NCBI GenBank assembly: GCA_017888105.1
Contig: JAGHGS010000079.1
Location: 1 to 29,500, forward strand
DNA length: 29,500 nt
Reading direction: 5' to 3'
From: Bacilli bacterium
GTDB taxonomy: Bacteria; Bacillota_I; Bacilli_A; RF39; UBA660
Below, piece by piece: positions 1 through 7,180 of this stretch. The translations under genes and the position numbers were made by a program. How positions within the stretch are numbered: position 1 is the stretch's first letter; each line of letters starts with the position of its first letter. The notes under the pieces were generated by a model. That model was not told the origin of the DNA. It worked only from the letters and a program-made list of their open reading frames with translations, and made no database searches.

Positions 1-532
1 CTTTATAGGCTTCATCAAAATTATCCATAGGTATCTCATAAACTTTCGTATTTTTAAGTTTTTTGATAGCATGAATTAATGTGTCATAAACATTTTGTTG
101 ATTGACGCTATTTTCTAAACTAAAGTTTTGATAGTTATGGTGTTCTCTTTTAAGTCTAACCTCATAAATATTTACATCTTTTAAATAAAGAGAAATATAA
201 TATACATCATAATTTAGATTTCCTAGCATTTCTAATAATTCTTTATATACATCATTAAAACTATAATCTTTATACCCTAGTTTGCAATATACTTCTTCAG
301 TGAAAAAAATACGATCAAACACTAAATTAATATCACTATCCTCAATTTCTTTCATATAGTTTAATAATGCATAATACATTTTTTTCGACTTCTCTTTACC
401 TTTTTCCGTTTTATCTTTTTGTCCAGATAAACGATAAAGATTTGAGGCAGGAATATTTTCCCTTAAATAGTTTACTAAATGGGTTTTGCCACAACCTTGT
501 GGACCTTCTACTATTATACATTTTGATTTCAT
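1..532 (-). CDS. P-loop (deoxy)nucleoside/nucleotide kinase, thymidylate-kinase-like, C-terminus cut by window edge
   Basis: Reading the minus strand from the ATG at 532 gives 177 open codons that run off the left edge. The N-terminus has a strand followed by the Walker A motif GPQGCGKT (residues 10-17). A motif FDRIFFTEEVY about 90 residues in resembles the DR-Y/F-S nucleoside-binding signature of the dTMP kinase/deoxynucleoside kinase superfamily, and a basic LKREHH stretch near residue 135 is where a LID region is expected. The start overlaps the folA stop as ATGA, so it is translationally coupled to folA. With thyA opposite, a role in phosphorylating dTMP or deoxynucleosides is likely, but the family assignment is by motif only and other P-loop kinases remain possible. 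Confidence 0.7.
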   Translation of the reverse strand, partial: MKSKCIIVEGPQGCGKTHLVNYLRENIPASNLYRLSGQKDKTEKGKEKSKKMYYALLNYMKEIEDSDINLVFDRIFFTEEVYCKLGYKDYSFNDVYKELLEMLGNLNYDVYYISLYLKDVNIYEVRLKREHHNYQNFSLENSVNQQNVYDTLIHAIKKLKNTKVYEIPMDNFDEAYK

Positions 533-1014
533 AAATATTTCCTCCTATATCTCACATGTTTATAGCTAATATCATTTTCTGTGCGCTCATCTATTAATTC
601 TTTATCATATTCTTCTTTGTTAAATGTTGGAAAATAAGCATCAGCAAGTGCTTCACTATCAATTTCAGTTAAAACCAACTCATCTGCAACATTTAAAAAT
701 AATTTATAAATAGAAGACCCTCCGATAACATATACTTCTTCATCTAGAGTTTTTAAATAACTTAATAATTCTTCAAAGTCAGAAAATATCATTACCTCTT
801 TATTATCAATTTCATGATGAGTTAAAACAATGTGCGTTCTTTCTGGAAGTAATTTAGGTAAAGATAAAAAAGTATTATATCCCATTACTATTTTGTGTCC
901 TGTTGTTTCTTTTTTAAAAAAATTTAAATCTTCTTTTAAATGCCAAATTAAATTATTGTTTCTTCCTAGTTCATTATTTTTTCCTATTGCCGCGATTATT
1001 TTTATTGAAACCAT
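529..1014 (-). CDS. folA: Dihydrofolate reductase
   Basis: A 161-residue protein of normal DHFR length. It starts VSIKIIAAIGKNNELGRNNNL, then LIWHLKEDLNFFKKETTGHKIVMGYNTF (substrate-binding helix with acidic Glu/Asp and the M-G-x-x-T-F motif), and later VYVIGGSSIYKLFL, the conserved NADPH-binding GG motif. It reduces dihydrofolate to tetrahydrofolate in the cytoplasm, regenerating the cofactor oxidised by ThyA, which is encoded divergently 212 bp away. It ends in TGA within ATGA, which is also the start of the downstream kinase. The RBS is a weak GGTGG about 4 nt before ATG, at the predicted 5' end of the mRNA. Confidence 0.95.
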   Translation of the reverse strand: MVSIKIIAAIGKNNELGRNNNLIWHLKEDLNFFKKETTGHKIVMGYNTFLSLPKLLPERTHIVLTHHEIDNKEVMIFSDFEELLSYLKTLDEEVYVIGGSSIYKLFLNVADELVLTEIDSEALADAYFPTFNKEEYDKELIDERTENDISYKHVRYRRKYL

Positions 1015-1029
1015 ATTACCACCATTTTT

Positions 1030-1058
1030 AATTTACACAAAATGGGTGCTATTGTCAA
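1030..1058 (-). promoter_or_regulatory. folA promoter
   Basis: On the minus strand, -35 TTGACA (1053-1058), a 17-bp spacer, and -10 TAAATT (1030-1035). Only 15 nt separate the -10 box from the folA ATG, so the predicted leader is about 9 nt and starts at the ribosome binding site. Confidence 0.75.
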
Positions 1059-1110
1059 GTAACCTTTGATTATAAATTTTTCAAGCCCTTTCAATTTCTT
1101 TTAAAAATGA

Positions 1111-1128
1111 ATGTAAATGTGTTTACAT
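1111..1128. promoter_or_regulatory. Palindromic operator-like site between folA and thyA
   Basis: A perfect inverted repeat with 7-bp arms, ATGTAAA-TGTG-TTTACAT, lies between the two divergent promoters, about 50 bp upstream of the thyA -35. It has the size and symmetry of a dimeric repressor site. No T-run follows on either strand, so it is not a terminator. The cognate regulator is unknown. Confidence 0.4.
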
Positions 1129-1178
1129 TAAATTTTTCCAGTAATTTCTTTTATTCGCATTTTTTTCTTTATCCTTCA

Positions 1179-1206
1179 TTGACTTCTAATTAAATTATTT
1201 TATAAT
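1179..1206 (+). promoter_or_regulatory. thyA promoter
   Basis: -35 TTGACT (1179-1184), 16-bp spacer, -10 TATAAT (1201-1206). The ribosome binding site AAGGAGGT (1213-1220) begins where transcription should start, so the leader is about 14 nt. Confidence 0.75.
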
Positions 1207-1226
1207 TAAAATAAGGAGGTAATTTT

Positions 1227-2084
1227 ATGCATGGAACAAAGGGTGATGAGTATACCAAAGAAATACTTACAAGAATTTTAAATGAGGGTTGTCTAGATAT
1301 AAATCCTAGACCTAAATATAGTGATGGGGTTCCTGCTCACACTTTAAGTGTTAATCATGGAATGTGCACTTATGACTTAACTAAAGGAGAAAGTCCACTT
1401 ATTACACTTAGACCGATCGCAGTTAAAAGTGCAATTGGTGAGTTACTTTGGATTTATCAAGATGAATCCAATAATCTAGATGTTTTAAAAGATAAATATG
1501 GAGTTACTTGGTGGGATGAATGGGATATTGGCAATCGTACGATTGGAACGTGTTATGGTGAAACGGTTCGAAGACACACTCTAGTAAAAGATCTACTTGA
1601 AGGTTTAAAAAATGATCCGGATGGTAGAAGACATATTATTAATATGTGGCAAGTAGAAGATTTTAAGGAAGAACATGGATTAAAGCCTTGTGCTTATCAA
1701 ACTGTTTGGAATGTTAGACATGGACGTGATGGCGTAGATTATCTTGATATGTCTTTATTTCAAAGAAGTAGTGACTTTTTAACTGCTGGCTGTATTAATC
1801 AAGTACAATATTTAGTTTTCCTTTATTTAGTTGCTAGACACACAGGTTATACACCAGGCAGATTTACATGGTTTTATAATAATATTCAAATTTATGATAG
1901 ACATATTGAACAAGCTCATGAAATGTTAACCAGAGAACCCATCGATTGTAATCCAACTATATGGTTAAATCCGGAAAAAGAAAATTTTTATGATTTTACG
2001 CAAGATGATATTAAGATTGAGGGTTATCCAAGAAAACTTGTTAAAGAAAAAAATCCCCAAATGAAATTTGATTTGGGAATATAG
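1227..2084 (+). CDS. thyA: Thymidylate synthase (ThyA type)
   Basis: A 285-residue folate-dependent thymidylate synthase that methylates dUMP to dTMP. It shows the RxxIINMWQ region, the catalytic cysteine in LKPCAYQT (about residue 154), the dUMP-phosphate site QRSSD, a following asparagine (INQVQY) and the NNIQIYDRH motif near the C-terminus. The classic PPCH active site is here KPCA, so alanine follows the nucleophile. As I recall, some clostridial ThyA proteins share this. A strong RBS AAGGAGGT precedes ATG by 6 nt. It has its own promoter and terminator and is divergent from folA. The last ten codons also encode a terminator for the opposing clp gene. Confidence 0.95.
   Translation: MHGTKGDEYTKEILTRILNEGCLDINPRPKYSDGVPAHTLSVNHGMCTYDLTKGESPLITLRPIAVKSAIGELLWIYQDESNNLDVLKDKYGVTWWDEWDIGNRTIGTCYGETVRRHTLVKDLLEGLKNDPDGRRHIINMWQVEDFKEEHGLKPCAYQTVWNVRHGRDGVDYLDMSLFQRSSDFLTAGCINQVQYLVFLYLVARHTGYTPGRFTWFYNNIQIYDRHIEQAHEMLTREPIDCNPTIWLNPEKENFYDFTQDDIKIEGYPRKLVKEKNPQMKFDLGI
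2047..2080 (-). terminator. clpC-like terminator nested inside thyA coding sequence
   Basis: On the minus strand CCCAAAT (2077-2071) and ATTTGGG (2062-2056) pair around an 8-nt loop, extended by two A/T pairs, followed after GA by seven T (2053-2047). This is a good intrinsic terminator for the clp gene, 22 bp past its stop, and it lies entirely within the thyA C-terminal codons. Confidence 0.65.
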
Positions 2085-2103
2085 ACCTTTTTGGTCTTTT
2101 TTT
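2083..2103 (+). terminator. thyA terminator
   Basis: Stem AGACC/GGTCT (2083-2087, 2093-2097) with a T5 loop, followed by a T run to 2103. It overlaps the last bases of the thyA stop codon. Confidence 0.8.
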
Positions 2104-4240
2104 AATTGTTTATTTTTTGTTTATATTTATTTATTATTTTGTTTATGTATCTAAAACCATATTTTTCATAGGATGTATCTTTTAATAATTTATCATAATC
2201 TAAATCTTCATCTTTTAGTTTTTCTTTTAAATAATCAAGTACTTGTTCTTTTGTTAGGCAATTAAAGAAAACAAAATCATCAAATCTTCCTAAAAATTCT
2301 TCGCTAAAGTTTTCTGTTAAATCTTCTTTGCTATAACGATTAAAACCAACATTATTATTTTTGTAGGCATTAGAAGTCATTATAATTAATGTATGGGAAA
2401 AGTCTATTGCTTCGCCATGGGAATCGTGTATTACTCCCTCATCCATAATTTGTAAGAATAAATTCATAACACTTGGATGGGCTTTTTCTAGTTCATCTAC
2501 TAAGATAATAGAATATGGATTGTATTTTACCTCTTTAAATATAAAGGAATCATCATATCCAATATAACCTTGTGTTGTACCAATTAGTTTACTTATTGAT
2601 GAAGATTCTTTATATTCACTCATATCTAATCTTATTAAATTATTTCCGGTTACTTTACTTAATATTTTGACACTTGAAGTTTTTCCTACTCCACTTGGCC
2701 CTACTAATAATAATTTTAAACTTTTTTCCGTTTTATAAAATATTTTTAAATTATCAATTATTTTATTTAAAGCAGACTCTTCGTATAAAATATTTTTAAA
2801 TAATTCTTCTTTTATTTTTTTGATTAATTCTTCTTTATTAATAAAAAGTGGAATATTACTTTTATTTTCAATTACTTTTAGGATGTCCGTTTGGGTAATA
2901 TCATCGTTTTTGCTTTCTTTTAACTTTGTTATATTTTCTTCTAATTCACTTATTTTGATACAAACATCTAAAGCTTCATCAAAAGAATTATCTCGAACAT
3001 ATTTTTCTTTTAATTCATTTAATTCTTTTAATTTTTTTTCATAATTTATTCGTTTTTCTTTTACAATATTTTTTCTTTTTACATAAGCGCAAACACTATC
3101 TAATAAATCGATTGATTTATCGGGATTTTTTTTCTTAAACAAATATTTATTTGCGAATGTAACGATATCTTCTATATTTTTATCCGTTATTTTTATATTA
3201 TGATGTTTTTCATAACTTGATCTTAATCCAAATAATATTTCTCTTGTTTCTTCCAAAGTTGGTTCTTTCACTAAAATAGTTTCAAATCTTCTTTCTAAAG
3301 CTTTATCTTTCGCTATAAATTTTTCATATTCTTCTGTAGTTGTTGCTCCGATTACTTTTAGTTCTCCCCTTGCTAAATATGGCTTTAAAATATCTCCAGC
3401 ATTAATTGCTCCTTCAGCTCCTCCAGCATTTACCATCGTATGAACTTCGTCAATAAATAATATAATATTTTTATTTTTAATGACTTCTTTAATAATTTTA
3501 GTAAGTCTTTCTTCAAATTCCCCGCGATATTTTGTACCACTTACTAAATCGCCCATAGGTAGATCAATTATTTTTTTATTTAGTAAAGGATATGGAACTT
3601 CTTTATTTTCAATTCTTCTTGCTAATTCTTCGACAATGGCGGTTTTTCCGACTCCAGCTGCTCCGATTAATAGAGGATTGCTCTTCTTTTTGCGTAATAA
3701 TACTTCTATTACTTCATTTATTTCTTTTTCTCTGCCAATTACTTCTTCAAATTCGTCTATTTTATCATTTAAAACACGCCCTACATTTAAGATTTCTAAT
3801 TTTTCGTTTTTTATATCTTGGGGTTTTACTTTTAATTCGTCATATAAATCATCTAAATTAATATTCATACCAATCATGATACGGATGGCAATTCCCTCTC
3901 CTTCATCTAACATAGCTATTAAAAGATGACTTTCTGTTACTATTCCTTTATTATTTTCTTTTGCATCACTTAAAGCATTGGATAAAATTCGTTTTAGTAA
4001 AGGAGTATATAAATTGATTTCGATGTTTTTTTTAGGGATACCTACAATATCAATTAACTCTTGACGAAATTTCTTGTATGTTAGTCCTGCATCTTCTAAT
4101 ATTTCCTTCGTTTTACTTTCTTCTTTTAATATAGCTAATAATAAATGTTCACTACCTACATAAGGGTGAGATAATTCTTTTCTTTCTTCTTCTGCAAATT
4201 TTAATAATTTACTACCAATAAATCCAAAGTTATTAAACAT
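2102..4240 (-). CDS. clpC: ClpC-type AAA+ protein unfoldase, short form
   Basis: Two-ring Hsp100 ATPase, 712 residues from the ATG at 4240. That start is chosen because TTGGAGGC precedes it by 5-6 nt; an in-frame ATG at 4258 has no RBS. Order: double Clp_N repeat (residues 1-140), D1 with Walker A GAAGVGKT and Walker B IILFIDEVH, a short middle region resembling the UVR motif of ClpC, then D2 with GPSGVGKT and SIILVDELEKAHP. The D2 loop carries VGF after TSNAYKNNN, like the ClpP-docking VGF/LGF loop, so it probably feeds ClpP. It is about 100 residues shorter than typical ClpC (~810) and has a very lysine/isoleucine-rich C-terminus. No CtsR or CIRCE site was seen upstream. Confidence 0.85.
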   Translation of the reverse strand: MFNNFGFIGSKLLKFAEEERKELSHPYVGSEHLLLAILKEESKTKEILEDAGLTYKKFRQELIDIVGIPKKNIEINLYTPLLKRILSNALSDAKENNKGIVTESHLLIAMLDEGEGIAIRIMIGMNINLDDLYDELKVKPQDIKNEKLEILNVGRVLNDKIDEFEEVIGREKEINEVIEVLLRKKKSNPLLIGAAGVGKTAIVEELARRIENKEVPYPLLNKKIIDLPMGDLVSGTKYRGEFEERLTKIIKEVIKNKNIILFIDEVHTMVNAGGAEGAINAGDILKPYLARGELKVIGATTTEEYEKFIAKDKALERRFETILVKEPTLEETREILFGLRSSYEKHHNIKITDKNIEDIVTFANKYLFKKKNPDKSIDLLDSVCAYVKRKNIVKEKRINYEKKLKELNELKEKYVRDNSFDEALDVCIKISELEENITKLKESKNDDITQTDILKVIENKSNIPLFINKEELIKKIKEELFKNILYEESALNKIIDNLKIFYKTEKSLKLLLVGPSGVGKTSSVKILSKVTGNNLIRLDMSEYKESSSISKLIGTTQGYIGYDDSFIFKEVKYNPYSIILVDELEKAHPSVMNLFLQIMDEGVIHDSHGEAIDFSHTLIIMTSNAYKNNNVGFNRYSKEDLTENFSEEFLGRFDDFVFFNCLTKEQVLDYLKEKLKDEDLDYDKLLKDTSYEKYGFRYINKIINKYKQKINN

Positions 4241-4274
4241 AAAATGCCTCCAATTCATTCTATTCTAAATATGT

Positions 4275-4305
4275 AAAAAAAAGACCTAGTTTATTCAACT
4301 AAATC
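4275..4305 (-). terminator. Nudix gene terminator
   Basis: Nine-pair stem (4283-4291 with 4297-4305, two G-U pairs), 5-nt loop, then eight T on the minus strand. The Nudix TAG stop lies inside the stem. Confidence 0.8.
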
Positions 4306-4775
4306 GAATCTCTGTTAATAAAATGAAAGAAATTTGAATCTAGCAAATGTTTAAAGGCTATTTCTGGTTTACATTTCTTTAACTCATGTATTTCTTTCCA
4401 ATAAAATTTTGCATCTTTCTTTTCTTCTAAATTTATTATTTTATCTTCCTTGTAAACTTCTGGATTCTTAAATTTTAATTCATGAATGATTAATATTTCA
4501 TGATAAGGACTATTCGTATATCGAGAAGTAAAAAAATTTTCTATTATTCCTACACTTCTTAAATATTCTACATATCTACCAGTTTCTTCTCTTATTTCTC
4601 TTTTAATTGCTGTGATGCTATCTTCACCGAGTTTACATCTTCCACCTGGCAAGCCATAGTAATCAACTTGCTTATTTTGCTCCACCAATATCTTATTTCC
4701 ATTTCGAATTAAGGCTGCTACACGAAAATTAAAGGTATATTCTCCTTCTTTAAAATGAATATCCAAGTTTATCAT
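4299..4775 (-). CDS. Nudix hydrolase
   Basis: A 158-residue protein with a complete Nudix box, GGRCKLGEDSITAIKREI followed by REETG, fitting Gx5Ex7REUxEExGU; the glutamates bind Mg2+. The preceding YGLPGG is the usual entry to the box. Nudix enzymes hydrolyse nucleoside diphosphate-linked compounds; the substrate here cannot be told. The ATG at 4775 directly abuts GGAGG with no spacer, so the in-frame TTG at 4766 (9-nt spacing) may be the real start. It has its own promoter and terminator, so it is a single-gene unit between pyk and clpC. Confidence 0.88.
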   Translation of the reverse strand: MINLDIHFKEGEYTFNFRVAALIRNGNKILVEQNKQVDYYGLPGGRCKLGEDSITAIKREIREETGRYVEYLRSVGIIENFFTSRYTNSPYHEILIIHELKFKNPEVYKEDKIINLEEKKDAKFYWKEIHELKKCKPEIAFKHLLDSNFFHFINRDSI

Positions 4776-4787
4776 CCTCCTAAATCT

Positions 4788-4816
4788 ATTATATAATAAA
4801 ATAATCTTTTCTACAA
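4788..4816 (-). promoter_or_regulatory. Nudix gene promoter
   Basis: -35 TTGTAG (4811-4816), 17-bp spacer, -10 TATAAT (4788-4793) on the minus strand. The -35 box touches the T-tail of the pyk terminator. The mRNA should begin at the GGAGG itself. Confidence 0.6.
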
Positions 4817-4845
4817 AAGAAAAAGTAAACCAAAGAGGCTTACTT
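4815..4845 (-). terminator. pyk terminator
   Basis: Nine-pair stem AAGTAAGCC/GGTTTACTT (one G-U) around TCTTT, then a T-rich tail on the minus strand. The stem contains the pyk TAA stop. Confidence 0.8.
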
Positions 4846-6246
4846 CATGATTTCTTCAATTTTTAAGAAGTTTGTTAAACGAATATTGTTTACCGGAGGA
4901 AGTCCCCCCGTGATCACAATTTTATCGCCATTTTCTAAATTAAAATAGTCAATAGCTTTTTCTTTTACTAAGTTTACTAGCTCATCTGTATCATCCATAA
5001 GTGGTACTAATGTCGTATAAACACCATAATTTAGTGCTAGACTTCTTGCAACACTTGCAGTTGTACAAGTTGCTAAAATTGGACAATTTGGTCTAAAATT
5101 ACTAACCATACGAGTACTATAACCACTAATGGCTTCGGCAACGATTGCTTTTACATCTACATAATTTGTTAAATCTACTGCACTTTTAGCAATACATTCC
5201 GTACGGCCAATTTTTCCTAAATAGCCAAAATGAGTAGCGCTATGCTCTTCGGCATCACTTGCAATGCTAGACATATAACTTACTGTTTCTACTGGGTATG
5301 CTCCAACGGTAGTTTCACCACTTAACATAACCGCATCCGTTCCATCAAGTACTGCGTTTGCTACATCGGTTACTTCAGCTCTAGTTGGTCTTGAATTCTT
5401 TTTCATACTTTCAAGCATTTCTGTTGCTACAATACAGAATTTACCGTGTTCTCTTGCTTTTCTTACAATTAACTTTTGATAAACTGGTAAAAGAGAAATT
5501 GGTACTTCTTCCCCAAGGTCACCACGTGCTACCATAACGCCATCACTTACTTCTAGTATTTCATCTAAATTGTCAATTCCTGTTTTACTTTCAATTTTGG
5601 CAATTACCTTCATTTTGCTATTTTCATGTTCAATAATTTTACGAGCTTCTAATACATCTTCTTTTGTAGATACAAATGATAATGCTAAAAAATCACCATT
5701 GTTATTGCAAGCATAGATAATATCTTCCTTATCTACTTCACTAATAAATGGAATATCTAATTTTACACCGGGAACAAATAAACTTTTTCTACTTTTTAGA
5801 ACTCCTCCATTTATTACTTTACAAGTAACTCCATCATTTTCCTTTGAAATTACTTCAATTTTCATAAGTCCATTTTCAAGTTGAATGACGCTACCTACCG
5901 ATAAACTATCCAATGCTTCTGGATGATTTACGCTAAATCTTTCTTGATTGCCGATTACCGTTTCTTTTACAACACGAATCGTATTTCCCGCAATTAGTTC
6001 AATTCCTTCTTCAACTGCTTCACCACTTCGAAATTCTGGACCTTTCGTATCATATAATAAACCAATATTTAAATTTTCTTCTTCATTGATCCAAGATACT
6101 AAATCGCGAACAGTTTGTCTTTCTTCAAGTGTTGCATGTGAGAAGTTTACTCTTGCTACATTCATTCCAGCATGAGCAAGTTCTTTAAATACTTCTTTCG
6201 TATTTGTAGCAGGTCCAATACTACATATAATTTTTGTTTTTTTCAT
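4840..6246 (-). CDS. pyk: Pyruvate kinase
   Basis: A 468-residue glycolytic enzyme converting phosphoenolpyruvate and ADP to pyruvate and ATP. It begins KKTKIICSIGPAT and NVARVNFSHAT (substrate-binding Arg and Asn-Phe-Ser-His), has YDTKGPEFRSG, the active-site lysine and Mg2+ glutamate region AKIESKTGIDNLDEIL, VARGDLGEEVP and DAVMLSGETTVGAYP. It lacks the extra C-terminal PEP-utiliser-like domain found in Bacillus Pyk and has the normal short length. GGAGGG sits about 8 nt before ATG. The -10-like TATAAC (6275-6280) and -35 TTGTCG (6297-6302) lie upstream. Confidence 0.96.
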   Translation of the reverse strand: MKKTKIICSIGPATNTKEVFKELAHAGMNVARVNFSHATLEERQTVRDLVSWINEEENLNIGLLYDTKGPEFRSGEAVEEGIELIAGNTIRVVKETVIGNQERFSVNHPEALDSLSVGSVIQLENGLMKIEVISKENDGVTCKVINGGVLKSRKSLFVPGVKLDIPFISEVDKEDIIYACNNNGDFLALSFVSTKEDVLEARKIIEHENSKMKVIAKIESKTGIDNLDEILEVSDGVMVARGDLGEEVPISLLPVYQKLIVRKAREHGKFCIVATEMLESMKKNSRPTRAEVTDVANAVLDGTDAVMLSGETTVGAYPVETVSYMSSIASDAEEHSATHFGYLGKIGRTECIAKSAVDLTNYVDVKAIVAEAISGYSTRMVSNFRPNCPILATCTTASVARSLALNYGVYTTLVPLMDDTDELVNLVKEKAIDYFNLENGDKIVITGGLPPVNNIRLTNFLKIEEIMK

Positions 6247-6274
6247 ATAAAAATTCCCTCCATCAAACGTACAG

Positions 6275-6302
6275 GTTATAATTTTACTACAAAATTCGAC
6301 AA
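6275..6302 (-). promoter_or_regulatory. pyk promoter
   Basis: -35 TTGTCG (6297-6302), 16-bp spacer, -10 TATAAC (6275-6280) on the minus strand, 28 nt before the start codon. Confidence 0.5.
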
Positions 6303-6333
6303 AAATAAAGACAAAGTTTATTTTTCTTTGTCT
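6301..6333 (-). terminator. Terminator of the signal-peptidase-fold gene
   Basis: Stem AGACAAAG/CTTTGTCT (6326-6333 with 6309-6316), 9-nt loop, then TTATTTTT on the minus strand. The stem shares two bases with the TAG stop codon. Confidence 0.8.
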
Positions 6334-6874
6334 ATACAGGATTATTATATTTTTTAAAATCTGGTTTTTTTAAGCGATTTTGAGCTTTACTTAATAAAAT
6401 TTGAATTATACTTGTGATAATAATTATAACAACCGAAATAATTAAAACATTCACTGCTAATAAATGATTTAATATATTTCCTAAACTTGAAATTTGGCTT
6501 ATTAATGTACCCACTACTTGATCTTGTTTTACATTATAGTTATTATCTTCTGTTGCAATATTAATGTTATTATCAGTAAAATTTAGTACTTTTCCTAATT
6601 CTAAGTTTCCATCATTATTAAACAGTACAATTTCTTCTTTCATCGGTGTTTTTTTAAAATCAATTAATAGAAAATCACCATCTTTAAAATTAAAATATTT
6701 ATTATCTTCTTCGACAATACGATATGTATAATCTAAGAATGTTATATAAGAATTTCCTTGTATTTTAGATAATGCAAGATTCACTATGTTTAATACGATT
6801 AAAATAATTAAAATTATATTTATAATGCCAATTATTTTTTGAAAAATAGATATACTAACACTTAATACTTTCAT
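6332..6874 (-). CDS. Two-pass membrane protein with signal-peptidase-I (S26/SipW-like) fold, probably inactive
   Basis: A 180-residue protein with one N-terminal membrane segment (about 12-35), an extracytoplasmic domain and a second membrane segment (about 138-160) before a basic tail. The middle resembles S26 peptidases of the SipW type: KDGDFLLIDF, then PMKEEIVLFNNDG (compare GD-x-V-x-V and GDI-I-x-F) and VVGTLISQ at the place of the usual viGkv. The Ser-Met-x-Pro catalytic motif that should precede KDGD is replaced by FLDYTYRIVEEDNK, with no Ser-Met. So either a degenerate, non-catalytic relative or a quite different protein of similar layout. It has its own promoter and terminator. The window also encodes two possible SipW-type substrates at 17.5-18.7 kb, which is suggestive only. 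Confidence 0.5.
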   Translation of the reverse strand: MKVLSVSISIFQKIIGIINIILIILIVLNIVNLALSKIQGNSYITFLDYTYRIVEEDNKYFNFKDGDFLLIDFKKTPMKEEIVLFNNDGNLELGKVLNFTDNNINIATEDNNYNVKQDQVVGTLISQISSLGNILNHLLAVNVLIISVVIIIITSIIQILLSKAQNRLKKPDFKKYNNPV

Positions 6875-6895
6875 TTTTATTCACCTACTGTATTT

Positions 6896-6924
6896 ATTAT
6901 AAAATACTTTTTGAATGTTTGCAA
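6896..6924 (-). promoter_or_regulatory. Promoter of the signal-peptidase-fold gene
   Basis: -35 TTGCAA (6919-6924), 17-bp spacer, -10 TATAAT (6896-6901) on the minus strand; 21 nt to the ATG. The -35 box lies inside the first of four heptamer repeats. Confidence 0.7.
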
Positions 6925-6955
6925 ATATTTACATCTTGTTTGCATTTTGTTTACA
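6917..6955. repeat. Four helically phased heptamer repeats (RTTTRCA), operator-like
   Basis: GTTTGCA (6917), ATTTACA (6927), GTTTGCA (6938) and GTTTACA (6949) follow each other with 10-11 bp periods on one face of the helix. The first overlaps the -35 of the minus-strand promoter. The pattern resembles tandem sites for OmpR/PhoB-type response regulators (for example TT-ACA Pho boxes with 11-bp period in Bacillus), but the regulator is not known. Confidence 0.5.
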
Positions 6956-7137
6956 CCTATACTACTTGATATGAATCATTATTATGTATCATCCTTCAGA
7001 TTGATTACTGGACGCTGCTGACTACCTTCTTGGTAAAATTGATAGTCTAAAATACCTTAATAAATAGGATTCTTTTTATTTTCGACTTAATTGTAAAAAA
7101 ACATCGAATTTTGTCGAACGCTTTTTCTTGATTTTTC
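6956..7137. other. Gene-free stretch, possible small RNA
   Basis: No convincing ORF. On the plus strand a possible promoter (TTGTTT at 6937-6942, 16 bp, TATACT at 6959-6964) precedes a segment with small hairpins (TACC-TTCTT-GGTA near 7024-7036 within a GACTA/TAGTC outer stem) and an AATaCCT/AGGATT stem followed by CTTTTTATTTT near 7057-7082, which could be a terminator. That would give an RNA of about 110 nt. I recognise no known RNA family. An inverted TTCGAC/GTCGAA pair lies at about 7081-7117. Confidence 0.2.
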
Positions 7138-7146
7138 TGGTATTAT
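7138..7146 (+). promoter_or_regulatory. Candidate extended -10 promoter of toxin mRNA
   Basis: TGG-TATTAT is an extended -10 box (TGn plus a 5/6 hexamer) without a good -35. An alternative is TTGATT (7128-7133) with CATAAA (7151-7156). Either gives a toxin mRNA with an unusually long leader of about 95-105 nt. Confidence 0.35.
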
Positions 7147-7180
7147 CACTCATAAATAATCGTTATTTAACTGGTGGTAG

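Noticed and set aside
3480..3929. 149-codon plus-strand ORF opposite clpC
   Set aside because: It is antisense to well-conserved AAA+ D1 motifs, lacks an RBS, and reads as low-complexity hydrophobic Ser/Phe/Ile sequence typical of the complement of a Lys/Glu-rich gene.
4241..4258. Longer ClpC start at 4258
   Set aside because: The six extra codons overlap the ribosome binding site GGAGG, which clearly serves the ATG at 4240.
6974..7024. 16-codon plus-strand ORF (MNHYYVSSFRLITGRC)
   Set aside because: No ribosome binding site and no terminator or partner attributable to it; likely chance.
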